A stretch of 47,777 nucleotides of DNA from a virus: positions 1 to 47,777 of IMG/VR virus record IMGVR_UViG_3300031227_000082; one strand, 5' to 3'. Both the position numbers and the translations under genes were made by a program. Shown one piece after another: positions 38,982 through 47,777 of this stretch (positions are counted from its first letter, which is position 1; every line of letters starts with the position of its first letter). The notes under the pieces are model-generated. The model saw only the letters and a list, made by a program, of their open reading frames with translations. It was not told the origin of the DNA and ran no database searches.

Positions 38982-39260
38982 ATGGAAAATCTCATTGATG
39001 ACACACAGGATATTTTAACATTTTATAATAAAAAGGGGACTATTATTCGCATAATTAATACAATACCTACTTCGATAAGTCATAAAGAAAGACGTAAGAT
39101 TGCTAATAAATTAGGTATTAAAAATTGGCATCATTATATGGTTGGAACACTTGGGAAAGGTATGAAAAATAAAAAAAAATGGCATATACGTTTTTATAAA
39201 TGGAGTATGTTTCTTTCTCCTTGGGAAAAAATAAACCTTGCTACAGGTAAAATTATTTAG
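38982..39260 (+). CDS. small basic hypothetical protein (92 aa)
   Basis: A Lys-rich, aromatic product (HISFYKWSMF-type; GIKNWHHYMVGTLGKGMKNK) with a hydrophobic N-terminal third (ILTFYNKKGTIIRIINT). It is A/T-richer than the neighbours on both sides and interrupts two virion genes with gaps of only 11 bases each, which suggests a recently inserted accessory gene. No family is recognised. Function could be nucleic-acid binding, but this is only from charge. Confidence 0.5.
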   Translation: MENLIDDTQDILTFYNKKGTIIRIINTIPTSISHKERRKIANKLGIKNWHHYMVGTLGKGMKNKKKWHIRFYKWSMFLSPWEKINLATGKII

Positions 39261-39271
39261 ATATTAAAACA

Positions 39272-40645
39272 ATGGCAAAAAAAATAGACCCGGCTTTTAT
39301 CGCAGCTCCTTACTACGGGGACTCGTCATACGATCCTATTAAGGCCGTAACAGATATAAAGGCAATGAATTATCAAAGCGCTCTTGCTAGACGGAAGAAG
39401 CAAGAGGCGGACATGGAAAAGGGTAGAAAGGATCTAACCATGGAGATAAAGGGATGGTCAGATCAGCAGGGGTCAGATGAGATAACAAAAGAGTTAGAAG
39501 AAACTCAGGCTAAGTATATTGAGCTAGGGACTCAGGGAATGAATTTATATCGCCCTAATAGCATGGCTGAAAAAAAGGTAGCCAAGGCTTTCAGAACAAA
39601 AATGAATAACCTTAAACAGAAAAATGCTGTATGGCAGGAAGAAAAGATGATAGCTGAGGCAGCAGAGAAATTTTATAGGGATCAGGAACAATTACCACAA
39701 GAGGAGCAAACAGCAGATTTTGAAGCCGGAGTGAAGGCTATGAAAGAATGGAAAGAAACAAAGGGGGGGGTTCTTGAAAGAAGGGATAAGATGAAGGGTC
39801 TTATCGTGACTAAAGCAGGGCCAGAAGATATAGGGGCTTACTTTAAGAAACAAATTGATATCACTCTGCCAGGCTTAGATGCTAATCAAGATAGTGTAAC
39901 CGTTGATCCTACAACAGGAAAGACAACTATCAAAGGATGGGCCGGGATGGATACGAAACGTCTTGAGGCAGGGATTAAGAAGATTGTTAAGAGCATTAAT
40001 AATGCTCCAGAAAATATTCAAAATGCTGTAAATAAAGCCTACGAGAAAGCAAAAGGAGATACAGTATTAAGTAAGGAAGAATGGGTAAGAGAAAATTTCG
40101 TCCCTCTATATCCGGAGAAAACAACAACTAGGATAACAGGTGGTGCTGGGGGTGGAGGACTTTCATTAAGTTTCTTAGGTAAGAAAACATCAATAAAGCC
40201 AGGCACCCTACAGACAAATCCCAGAACGTATGGATCTGGAGAGAAAGGTAGAACATATACGAGTCATTATGAATTTGACACAGACGAAGTATTTACTATT
40301 CCAAGAGGAGAAAGTGGATCTTCAGTTTGGAACACAAATTCATGGACCCCAGTTACAGGAGGTGGTGATGTAGAGGGTAAGCTTTTATTTTATGACTCAA
40401 ACAGGGATGAGCTGGTCTTCCGAACAACTCAGGCAAGTGTATTTCCGTTTACAATGAATAACATGACTCTTGCTGTCCCTAGGGCAAATCTAGGAGATCA
40501 GGTTGATGACTTACCTATTGAAGTAGATGGAGTAACCAGGAAACTTAGTGATATCTATGGTCCTGTTGAGACACCATTAAAATCACCATTTGGAGACAAC
40601 GATCTGGAATGGAGCGTAAACCCATATATACCAAAGAAGAAATGA
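39272..40645 (+). CDS. putative internal/ejected virion protein (457 aa)
   Basis: The first 250 residues are helical and highly charged (ALARRKKQEADMEKGRKDLT; KAFRTKMNNLKQKNAVWQEE), coiled-coil-like. A Gly-rich segment (TGGAGGGGLSLSFLG) leads to a beta-rich C-terminal part (GKLLFYDSNRDELVF, DNDLEWSVNPYIPKKK). It ends in an ATGA overlap with the giant gene. The order small Gly/Ala protein, coiled-coil protein, giant polyvalent protein matches the row of internal proteins ejected with DNA in podoviruses. No catalytic site is apparent. Confidence 0.6.
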   Translation: MAKKIDPAFIAAPYYGDSSYDPIKAVTDIKAMNYQSALARRKKQEADMEKGRKDLTMEIKGWSDQQGSDEITKELEETQAKYIELGTQGMNLYRPNSMAEKKVAKAFRTKMNNLKQKNAVWQEEKMIAEAAEKFYRDQEQLPQEEQTADFEAGVKAMKEWKETKGGVLERRDKMKGLIVTKAGPEDIGAYFKKQIDITLPGLDANQDSVTVDPTTGKTTIKGWAGMDTKRLEAGIKKIVKSINNAPENIQNAVNKAYEKAKGDTVLSKEEWVRENFVPLYPEKTTTRITGGAGGGGLSLSFLGKKTSIKPGTLQTNPRTYGSGEKGRTYTSHYEFDTDEVFTIPRGESGSSVWNTNSWTPVTGGGDVEGKLLFYDSNRDELVFRTTQASVFPFTMNNMTLAVPRANLGDQVDDLPIEVDGVTRKLSDIYGPVETPLKSPFGDNDLEWSVNPYIPKKK

Positions 40646-43600
40646 ACGAGAAAGATAATAAGAAATTAAAAGCGTTGCATGGGAATCTGAAAGGGACTTA
40701 TGATCTTCCAGACTATGATACTTTTGCAAGTAATCTTACTGATACGGTAAAATCAAGAGCCTTTTATGAGACTCTTTCAAAGGATGGATATAATATGCCT
40801 CCGGATTACGATACGTTTATTAACGATCTTGGATTAAAAAAAAAAGATTTATACAAGACTCTTGGCTTTGGCAGAGATTTGGTCAAGGAAGTTTTTGGAG
40901 AAGACGGAGTTGAAAAGCCTCCTGTCTCTGAGAAACCGGAAGAATTAAGTCTATCACCAGAATTAGAAACTCCCGATCTTACTCTTACAACACCAGAATC
41001 AGATGTAATCCCAAAGACTATTCTGGACTCTATGTTGCATAACTCTGTAAAGGATCCTACCAGAAAGAAAGAAGAAAAAGAATCCATTCCAGGTGTGGAT
41101 TATATTACAGCCCTTCCGCAAGGGTTTAACATGCGTATGGGTGAAGCTATACGGAATACAGGAGCATGGCTTAATTTACCCACAGAGTCAATGGCTGATC
41201 TTGCAGGCAAGGTTATGGGGAAGGGGAGTGAGAAAGGAGATATGATGGAGCAAGTAATTCTCCAGTCATTCAAAGATATTCCTATCCTTGGAGCATTTAC
41301 TAAGGAAAATATGAATCAGCTGGCTGAGGTTATTGAAAATGCTGGGCACCCGGGAGAAATACCAGACAATTTACTTGGAAAGACATTATCCGCTACCGGT
41401 AGTATAATGTTTGATATCGCAACGATAAGGGCAGCTCCTACATCAAAACTAAATGTCCTGGCAAAATATAAGATGGAGAGAGTACCTATGTTTCCTGCTT
41501 ATCTGGGTTTTATGGGAGGAACTACTACAGCGAGAGAGGGTGGAACAATGGGGGAAGTAGGCTACAGCACATTAGAAGGAGTAGCTCAAGGATTAACTTA
41601 TGAAGGTATAGGTGTTGGTGCAGGTCGTGTAGGACAATTAGTTAAAGAGCTTGGAGGTAGTCAAGGATTATCGTCAGCTTCACGCGGTCTGGCAAATTCA
41701 ATATTGTTTGGTGCAGACTCAAAACTAAAGGGAGGAACCTTTATGGAGGGCGCAGCCATGGGCTTTGTATTCTGGGGTCATGATGCAGGGATGGGAGCTA
41801 TAAACAAATCAGTAGCTAACAGGGCGAGAGTATCGTACCTCACCACTACGGATAATGCTATTAAGACTATTTCTAAGATGGAAGTTGATCCGGTGGGTAT
41901 GCGTAAGCTATCGGATAAAATATGGGATTTATATGAGAAAGAGACAGACCCGGTGATAAAAAAAGACCTACTGGAGGAGAAGACGGCAGTTGATAATATT
42001 ATAAATGTCAATGCTGTGACCCAAGAGATCATTAAAAACCCTAAAGCTTTCATGGAGAGTATCCGTAATGACGAGAACCTTTCTAAGAGATCAAAGAAAA
42101 TCTGGACTGATAAAATTAGCAAAACCATTGAAGATGCGGATCCACGTATGCAGGAATCAAAACCTATCGTAGAAGAAATTGAGCGATTAACAGGGCAATT
42201 AGAATTTTACCAGAATGATTACGAGGGGGATGTTAATGTTAAAGAAGCACAGATAGAGGGAGTTACTAAGCAGATAGAGGAGGCTAAGAAAAAGTTAGCA
42301 GGTGTATTAAGTAAACCCCTGGAGGACTATAATAAAAAAGAGGAAGTAGTTCCGGAAGAAAAAGTCGTTCCAGAAAAACCCAAGGAAGAAAAGCCTGTTA
42401 TAGCAGAGGAAGAAAAGAAAAAGCCAGAAGTAACAAAGATCAAAGATTTTACCACAGAAGAAGGAGATTTTAGTGTCTATGATATAGATAAAGAGCATAG
42501 AGGTAGGGGGGATATGTTTACGGTCCTGAAGGACAAGGAAGGTTATATAGTAAGAAATGCTTTAGTTCCTGAGAATCTACAGAAACAAGGTATAGCTACT
42601 GATTTATATACCCAGATGAATAAGGAGAGTATTACAAAGACCGGCAAGCCCCTTCGTTCAACACAGCCCAGGATATTAAGTTCAGGAGAGACAGTACATG
42701 AAATGACTCCTGATGCTATTGGTTTATGGGATAGCTTTGTTAAGAAGGGGTTAGCTGAAAAGATAGGAGAGAAAGATTATAGGTTCCTGCCAGAAGAAGC
42801 TAAACCTCCTATTGTAATACCTGAAGGTCCGACTACCGTAGTAGAGCAACCAGTCAAGGGTAAGGGGCGCAAGTTTAAGCCTGACAGCCCAACAGGAAAA
42901 GCGTTAAGTGCCGTTCCTCAAGATTTCACCGATTCAGTACATCAATTCTTTATTGGTGGTGGAAGGATAAAGAGAGAGGATTTTATTGCTCATTCGGGAT
43001 GGGGTGAAGCAGATATTAAAAAAAGTGGTCTAGGGTTTATGTTAAGCAAAACAGGAACACCTATGGATGTATTCCACGAAAGTATAGCTGATGCATTTGA
43101 GTTTAAGGGTGGTGGCGAGTCAATGGATATGATAAATAAGGTCATAGACCTAATGAAAGACAATCCTACCAGGGGAAAAATGCTTAAAGCTATTACTGAA
43201 AAATATGCTGAAAAAGGAAAGAAAGCAGAAGATATCTCTCCAGAAGAAAGACAATTACGGGATACAGAAGATGAGATTATTATTGCTGAGAACACAGGAG
43301 AAATCCATGAACTTGTAAAAGAGGCTAAAGGAGATAAAGATATAGAGGCCGCTATCATGGGATTTGAGACAGATTGGGGATCCGGAAAATTTGACTGGGA
43401 GCAAGCTAATAGACTCCTTGAGAAAGATCCAAAACATTTTGAGGGATGGCCTTATGACTTATCAGAAGCACAAGTAGAAAAGTTAAACCAAATACTATCT
43501 AAAGATGGCAAAATCGAAGAAATCGAATCAAGGCTTACACAACCTGTTAGTACTGAAATCACTGGCGAAGGGGACATCGTACCTAGAGGAGCTAAGGCTG

Positions 43601-46600
43601 ATGAGGGACCAGCTGAGGGAAAGGGCAGAGAAAAACCGGTCGAAGTAGAGACTAAGCCGAAAGGCACACCTGAGCAACAAGTTAAGATTGAGACTATCAA
43701 TAAAGACTATGATGCACAGATAACGGAGAAGGAGGTATCTATCCAGGATCAGAAGAAAGCCATGAGTAAGGCTGCAGCTGAAGCAGAATCTCGGTCAGGA
43801 ATATTTGGAGATACCAAGGCACCAGAGAAAGGAGAGTTATTCAAATCAGAGGAGCAAGGATTTGAAGTAAGCAAAGAAACACTTGATGCTGTAAGGAAAC
43901 CATTTGAGGAACGAATAGCTGAAGTTCAGAAGGAAATTGATTCCCTAAAGAATGAGCAGAAAGGCAAGGTTGAAGAAGTGTTAGGCCAGAAGGATATAAC
44001 TTTTGAGGAGAAACCCGCAGAAGAAGTTAAGCCGGTGGAGGAAAAACCAGTGGAGGAAACATTCACTATCCCTCAAAAGGGAAGTGATGCGCTTGAGTTT
44101 AAGAGCAAGGAAGAATTGTTCGCATGGTTAGATAAAGGTAACGAGATAGGAGCACCTAATGATATAGGTTATCTTGATAATAATGTTATGAAAGCTGTCA
44201 CCGAATGGGGTAAGACAGAGAAAGCCAAAAAGATACAATCTGATAGAATACTAACCAATGTTAGGGAGGCAGCTAGTGAAGAAAAAGCTAAACAAACAGA
44301 AGCACCTAAGCCAGAAGTAGTAACGGATCCTGCAAAACCAAAAGATGAATACGCAGATATACGGCCAGAGCTAGAGGATATTCCCTTTGAGACAGCGAAA
44401 AGAGCATATAACTGGAGCAGTATGGATCCTGATAGGAGAGCTGTACAGCAACAGAAAGAGTATGTCGCTCAGGTTAATGGAGTTATTGATGAGATGTCAG
44501 TACTTGCTAAGAGTCCGGAACAAAAGACTGTACTAAAGGCAGAGATAGAAAGATATAAGACTGGGTATAAGGCTAAGTTTGAAGCTTACCTGGGCGCAGT
44601 AGGCCGTACAGCTAGCTCTATGGTAACAGGTCCTTCAAAATTCCCTGTAGAACGTAATAGGAAAGCATTAGCGGTAGCCGATAGAAGGATGCAGGAACTT
44701 ATCGATTGGGACAAGAAGGCTCAGAAAGCGATTAAAAAGGCTCTCCTGGGGTCAAGGACACCAGAACAAGCACAATCAGAGAACTGGGCATTGATCAAAG
44801 GTAAGCTTGATAAGGATATTGCTACTATAGTTGGGTTAGATCAGGGTAAGATAAAAGGATATAATAGAGCCTTATTCGTTAGCTCTATGAAGGGGTTCAT
44901 TGAACGCATGGCAAAGAATGGTCAGGTTGAGAATGTTCGTGAAGCACTTGACTATGTGAGAAAAGTACAGAAGGATCTGGGGTTGAAGAAGCCTATTTTT
45001 GCTGATAGGAATATAGTATGGGAGCAGGTTAAGGTAGCAGAGAGTGTGGTAAAAGCTAAGGAGGGAAAGAAAGGAGCCGGAGAGGTAGAGATTGTAAAAT
45101 ACGAGGATGCCCGTATTATTAATAACAACGAGGCTGAGAGGGTACAGATAAAAATGGATGAGAAACCCACTCCGGAAGTGATCGCGGCACTCAGGAAGGA
45201 GGGGTGGAACTGGAGTCCTAAGAATGGAGTATGGCAGAGAAAGAACACCCCACAAGCTATACGCAGCGCTGAGAGAATAATGGATAAGTTCTATAAGCCA
45301 GAGCTAACAGAGCTATATAAACAGGCTGAGGCAATAATAAGTGAAAAGGGAGAGGATAAAAGTCTAGTTGATATTTCAAACCTTATCAGTAGATCAACAG
45401 ATATCGAAGGATTAAAATCATTACTGGAGCTTCCTTATGTTAAAAAGAGCATGGAGTTACCGAAAGATATTAATGGTAAGATACAGTATCTTGAACGTCA
45501 TCCTGAGAAAATTGGGGCTCCTATAGCTGAAGGGGTAGAAGGAGAGGGAATATTATTTAAAGATAAACGCTATACAGAGGTTGATCAGGTACAGAAAGAT
45601 GTTTCTGAAGGGCGTATGACCTTTGATGAATCTAAGGAGCTATTACAGAAAGTAAGGGAATATGAACAAAAGAAGCTGAAGAACGAGCCTCTACAGGATG
45701 AGTCAGACGGTCCGGAAGCAATAGCTTTTGATCAGCCATTACCATTATCATCCAATGAAGATCCTAATTATAAGTCTAGTGATCTTAATAACGCTATGTC
45801 CATACGGAACATGGGACGATCACTCATTAAGAACCTGGGATTAAAAGAGGGAGAGAATGTGCGTACCGGTTTATTTAAGCGATTCATAAGAAAATCAGCA
45901 GGGCTATTTAATGGCCGGAGTGGTGTTGTCCGGGTTAAGAGCATAAATGATATCAGAGTGCTTACACATGAGCTAGGACACTATCTTGATTCCTTTGTAT
46001 TCGATATAAGAGGTATCACAGGAGCAAGGGGAACGGATAAGAAAACAGGTATAGCTGGCAAATATTCGGATATTGTTGATGCTAATACCATAAAGGATGT
46101 AGCACTAAAGAATAGAAAACTAAATCAACTACGCGATAAATTCGGTAAAGAGGTTGTTGATGGTGTGCTACAGAGACATGCCTTTCAGAGAGAACTAGCG
46201 GGATTTCTTAAAGTTATTAACTATCCTTCAAAGAAAAGAACAGAGGCACTGGCTGAATTTTTATACAATTATATCATTGACCCAGCAACGGTTATCAAGC
46301 ACACACCCAAGTTCTATGCATGGTTTGAGAAATTACTTGATAATGCCCCAGGCATAAAGGATGCATTATCTCAGGCTAAGCAGGACTGGAACAGGTATGA
46401 TGCTCAGGACTCACGACTGAAAACACTTACATTATTTGAGCCACCATCACAGAAAGAGACTTTTATGGATGGGATTGTTAAGATAGATAAGGATAATATA
46501 CTTTACTCCTGGGTTAACCATCTTCAACACATGAGAAACCTTGCTAGTGAATGGAAGAAGATAGTAGGACCGGAAGCACCTACATATAAGGATCCGCACT

Positions 46601-47777
46601 TATCAGCTAAGCAGATGATGGGGATAGACGGTAGGGCGCAAACATATTTAATAAATCATCCTTATGAAAGACAAGGTAAGGAAATAATTTTAAGAAAAGA
46701 TATCGATGGACTAATCAAGGTATTAAAGCCTATACTAGGGACTGCGAAAGATGCTGATTACATGGGTTATCTTTTAGCTAAGGATAGTATGGAGTCTTAT
46801 CAGAACGGTAAACCTAAGCAGGCTGCGATGCCGAAAGAACAGGCACAAACTTCTATTAAGCTATGGGAGGAACAGTATGGGGTAAAAGACTTATGGGATT
46901 TTCAGAGCAAGGTGCAGAAGTATAATGAATCACTAATAGACTTCTATGTTGCATCAGGGAAGATGTCTGAAGAAGCAGGTATTAAGGTAAAGGCTGACCA
47001 TCAATTTTATGCTCCATTAAAAAGGGTTTTTGAAGATTTTGAAATTGGAGGAGGTAAAAAGAATGTCTTAAGAGATGCTTTGGCTACCTCAGAGAAAGCG
47101 GTATTTGCCAGGAGAGGATCAATGAAGCAGATCAAGTCCTTATGGGAAAGTATGGTAGAGAACACCTATCAGATATTAGCTTCAGGAGAGCGTAATATTC
47201 AGATGCAGAATATCAAGGATGCTTTATACGATATTCAAGAATGGAACCACAAGCAAAAGATACCACATTCGGTCATTGAGGAAATACCTCCTTATAATAT
47301 AAAGGCATTCCGGGATATAAAAACGGGAGAGGTGAAATTCTCACTTGTTAAAGAAAAGCCTGAGAGTGGAAGAATAATGAGTGTATGGGAGAAAGGGGAT
47401 GTTCATTATTATGATGTTGCTCCGAAGGAATACGACATGTATTTTCAACAGGAACCTAAAGTATTGGAGGTAATCAGGCTAGCAAGTGCGCCCTCCAGGT
47501 GGTTACAAGCAGGAGCCGTTGTTTATGATCCTACCTTCCCGATCCGTAACGTATTTAGGGACCAGCAATCAGCATGGTTCTATTCTAAATACAATTACAT
47601 GCCTACTGATTTTGTTAAAGGAATATTTTCTGCGGTTAAGAAAGATGATATCTATCAAAAATGGATGGCCGCTGGAGGAGATCAGTCATTTCTTGTCTCA
47701 GCCGATAGAATGATGGAGAAAGATTATGCTACAAAGAAGGTTGGGAGAGTACTTCAGCGTAAATGGGAGACATACAA
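40642..47777 (+). CDS. giant polyvalent (ejected) protein, 3' end beyond window
   Basis: The frame starts in an ATGA overlap and stays open for 2378 codons to the window edge, with no stop. Order: charged N-terminus; Gly/Ala-rich hydrophobic segments (about 290-375; MGGTTTAREGG, GGTFMEGAAMGFVF) that could insert in membrane; coiled coils and Pro/Glu/Lys linkers; a GNAT-like segment (about 590-710; VPENLQKQGIATDLYTQM); a block SSMVTGPSKFPVERNRKALA (about 1323-1342); a zinc metallopeptidase site HELGH at 1776-1780 (LTHELGHYLDSF) with a downstream ALAEFLYNYI Glu as likely third ligand; and near the end VYDPTFPIRNVFRDQQSAWF, which resembles the LPD38 region. Such polyvalent proteins carry enzymes packaged and injected with phage or plasmid DNA. 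Confidence 0.7.
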   Translation, partial: MNEKDNKKLKALHGNLKGTYDLPDYDTFASNLTDTVKSRAFYETLSKDGYNMPPDYDTFINDLGLKKKDLYKTLGFGRDLVKEVFGEDGVEKPPVSEKPEELSLSPELETPDLTLTTPESDVIPKTILDSMLHNSVKDPTRKKEEKESIPGVDYITALPQGFNMRMGEAIRNTGAWLNLPTESMADLAGKVMGKGSEKGDMMEQVILQSFKDIPILGAFTKENMNQLAEVIENAGHPGEIPDNLLGKTLSATGSIMFDIATIRAAPTSKLNVLAKYKMERVPMFPAYLGFMGGTTTAREGGTMGEVGYSTLEGVAQGLTYEGIGVGAGRVGQLVKELGGSQGLSSASRGLANSILFGADSKLKGGTFMEGAAMGFVFWGHDAGMGAINKSVANRARVSYLTTTDNAIKTISKMEVDPVGMRKLSDKIWDLYEKETDPVIKKDLLEEKTAVDNIINVNAVTQEIIKNPKAFMESIRNDENLSKRSKKIWTDKISKTIEDADPRMQESKPIVEEIERLTGQLEFYQNDYEGDVNVKEAQIEGVTKQIEEAKKKLAGVLSKPLEDYNKKEEVVPEEKVVPEKPKEEKPVIAEEEKKKPEVTKIKDFTTEEGDFSVYDIDKEHRGRGDMFTVLKDKEGYIVRNALVPENLQKQGIATDLYTQMNKESITKTGKPLRSTQPRILSSGETVHEMTPDAIGLWDSFVKKGLAEKIGEKDYRFLPEEAKPPIVIPEGPTTVVEQPVKGKGRKFKPDSPTGKALSAVPQDFTDSVHQFFIGGGRIKREDFIAHSGWGEADIKKSGLGFMLSKTGTPMDVFHESIADAFEFKGGGESMDMINKVIDLMKDNPTRGKMLKAITEKYAEKGKKAEDISPEERQLRDTEDEIIIAENTGEIHELVKEAKGDKDIEAAIMGFETDWGSGKFDWEQANRLLEKDPKHFEGWPYDLSEAQVEKLNQILSKDGKIEEIESRLTQPVSTEITGEGDIVPRGAKADEGPAEGKGREKPVEVETKPKGTPEQQVKIETINKDYDAQITEKEVSIQDQKKAMSKAAAEAESRSGIFGDTKAPEKGELFKSEEQGFEVSKETLDAVRKPFEERIAEVQKEIDSLKNEQKGKVEEVLGQKDITFEEKPAEEVKPVEEKPVEETFTIPQKGSDALEFKSKEELFAWLDKGNEIGAPNDIGYLDNNVMKAVTEWGKTEKAKKIQSDRILTNVREAASEEKAKQTEAPKPEVVTDPAKPKDEYADIRPELEDIPFETAKRAYNWSSMDPDRRAVQQQKEYVAQVNGVIDEMSVLAKSPEQKTVLKAEIERYKTGYKAKFEAYLGAVGRTASSMVTGPSKFPVERNRKALAVADRRMQELIDWDKKAQKAIKKALLGSRTPEQAQSENWALIKGKLDKDIATIVGLDQGKIKGYNRALFVSSMKGFIERMAKNGQVENVREALDYVRKVQKDLGLKKPIFADRNIVWEQVKVAESVVKAKEGKKGAGEVEIVKYEDARIINNNEAERVQIKMDEKPTPEVIAALRKEGWNWSPKNGVWQRKNTPQAIRSAERIMDKFYKPELTELYKQAEAIISEKGEDKSLVDISNLISRSTDIEGLKSLLELPYVKKSMELPKDINGKIQYLERHPEKIGAPIAEGVEGEGILFKDKRYTEVDQVQKDVSEGRMTFDESKELLQKVREYEQKKLKNEPLQDESDGPEAIAFDQPLPLSSNEDPNYKSSDLNNAMSIRNMGRSLIKNLGLKEGENVRTGLFKRFIRKSAGLFNGRSGVVRVKSINDIRVLTHELGHYLDSFVFDIRGITGARGTDKKTGIAGKYSDIVDANTIKDVALKNRKLNQLRDKFGKEVVDGVLQRHAFQRELAGFLKVINYPSKKRTEALAEFLYNYIIDPATVIKHTPKFYAWFEKLLDNAPGIKDALSQAKQDWNRYDAQDSRLKTLTLFEPPSQKETFMDGIVKIDKDNILYSWVNHLQHMRNLASEWKKIVGPEAPTYKDPHLSAKQMMGIDGRAQTYLINHPYERQGKEIILRKDIDGLIKVLKPILGTAKDADYMGYLLAKDSMESYQNGKPKQAAMPKEQAQTSIKLWEEQYGVKDLWDFQSKVQKYNESLIDFYVASGKMSEEAGIKVKADHQFYAPLKRVFEDFEIGGGKKNVLRDALATSEKAVFARRGSMKQIKSLWESMVENTYQILASGERNIQMQNIKDALYDIQEWNHKQKIPHSVIEEIPPYNIKAFRDIKTGEVKFSLVKEKPESGRIMSVWEKGDVHYYDVAPKEYDMYFQQEPKVLEVIRLASAPSRWLQAGAVVYDPTFPIRNVFRDQQSAWFYSKYNYMPTDFVKGIFSAVKKDDIYQKWMAAGGDQSFLVSADRMMEKDYATKKVGRVLQRKWETY

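Noticed and set aside
1-47777. Prophage, plasmid or bacterial chromosome segment
   Set aside because: No integrase, att-like repeats, chromosomal housekeeping genes, rRNA or tRNA were seen, and the terL-portal-capsid-tail order is that of a phage.

Overview
The window looks like a 47.8 kb piece of a tailed double-stranded DNA phage that infects a member of the Bacteroidota. Almost every gene is on the + strand and densely packed, with many ATGA or TAATG stop/start overlaps. Starts lack Shine-Dalgarno sequences and sit behind A/T-rich leaders. Several gaps carry a TAnnTTTG/TAnnTTTA element, the Bacteroidota -7 promoter type. Domain content points the same way: FISUMP, DUF1566-like, a BACON-like domain and Fn3 arrays. 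A large TerL, a 767-aa portal, ring/adaptor-like proteins, a nozzle-type tail protein and no tape measure, sheath or tube gene suggest a short-tailed (podovirus-like, broadly crAss-like) virion. This rests on motifs read by eye, not on searches.

Layout. 1-386: noncoding leader with repeats and a probable promoter. 387-3427: eleven small unrecognised genes, probably early or accessory. 3425-4836: an apparently self-contained transcription unit (promoter to terminator) with an Ig/Fn3-like protein, a small spacer protein and two paralogous small proteins. 4860-5771: a lone glycosyltransferase. 5866-10139: a replication-type winged-helix protein, an HNH-AP2 homing endonuclease, small proteins, a double GroES-like co-chaperonin, a gene preceding the glyco-island and a GIY-YIG homing endonuclease. 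10148-14679: a five-gene glyco-island (three glycosyltransferases, one glycosyltransferase-like protein and one ATP-grasp-like enzyme) feeding straight into terL. 14679-21931: TerL, portal, scaffold and major capsid protein. 22008-26613: head or decoration proteins, then a fibre-type protein and a beta-helix protein that both begin with Sec signal peptides. 26670-29266: connector/ring-type proteins. 29266-38311: a nozzle/muzzle-type tail protein that appears to be split over three ORFs and stuffed with carbohydrate-binding and adhesion domains. 38323 to the end: probable internal or ejected virion proteins, ending in a giant polyvalent protein of at least 2378 residues with an HELGH metallopeptidase motif, which runs off the window.

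How it fits together: the right two thirds is a late morphogenesis programme (packaging, capsid, connector, tail, ejected proteins). The left third supplies small accessory proteins, chaperonin help for folding, and sugar-modifying enzymes. No integrase, DNA polymerase, lysis gene, tRNA or CRISPR array was seen, so the rest of the genome must lie outside the window. The most unusual points are the glyco-island with an ATP-grasp enzyme upstream of terL, the split and domain-loaded tail nozzle with a circularly permuted DUF1566-like module, the double GroES, and the signal-peptide-bearing fibre/beta-helix pair in the structural region.
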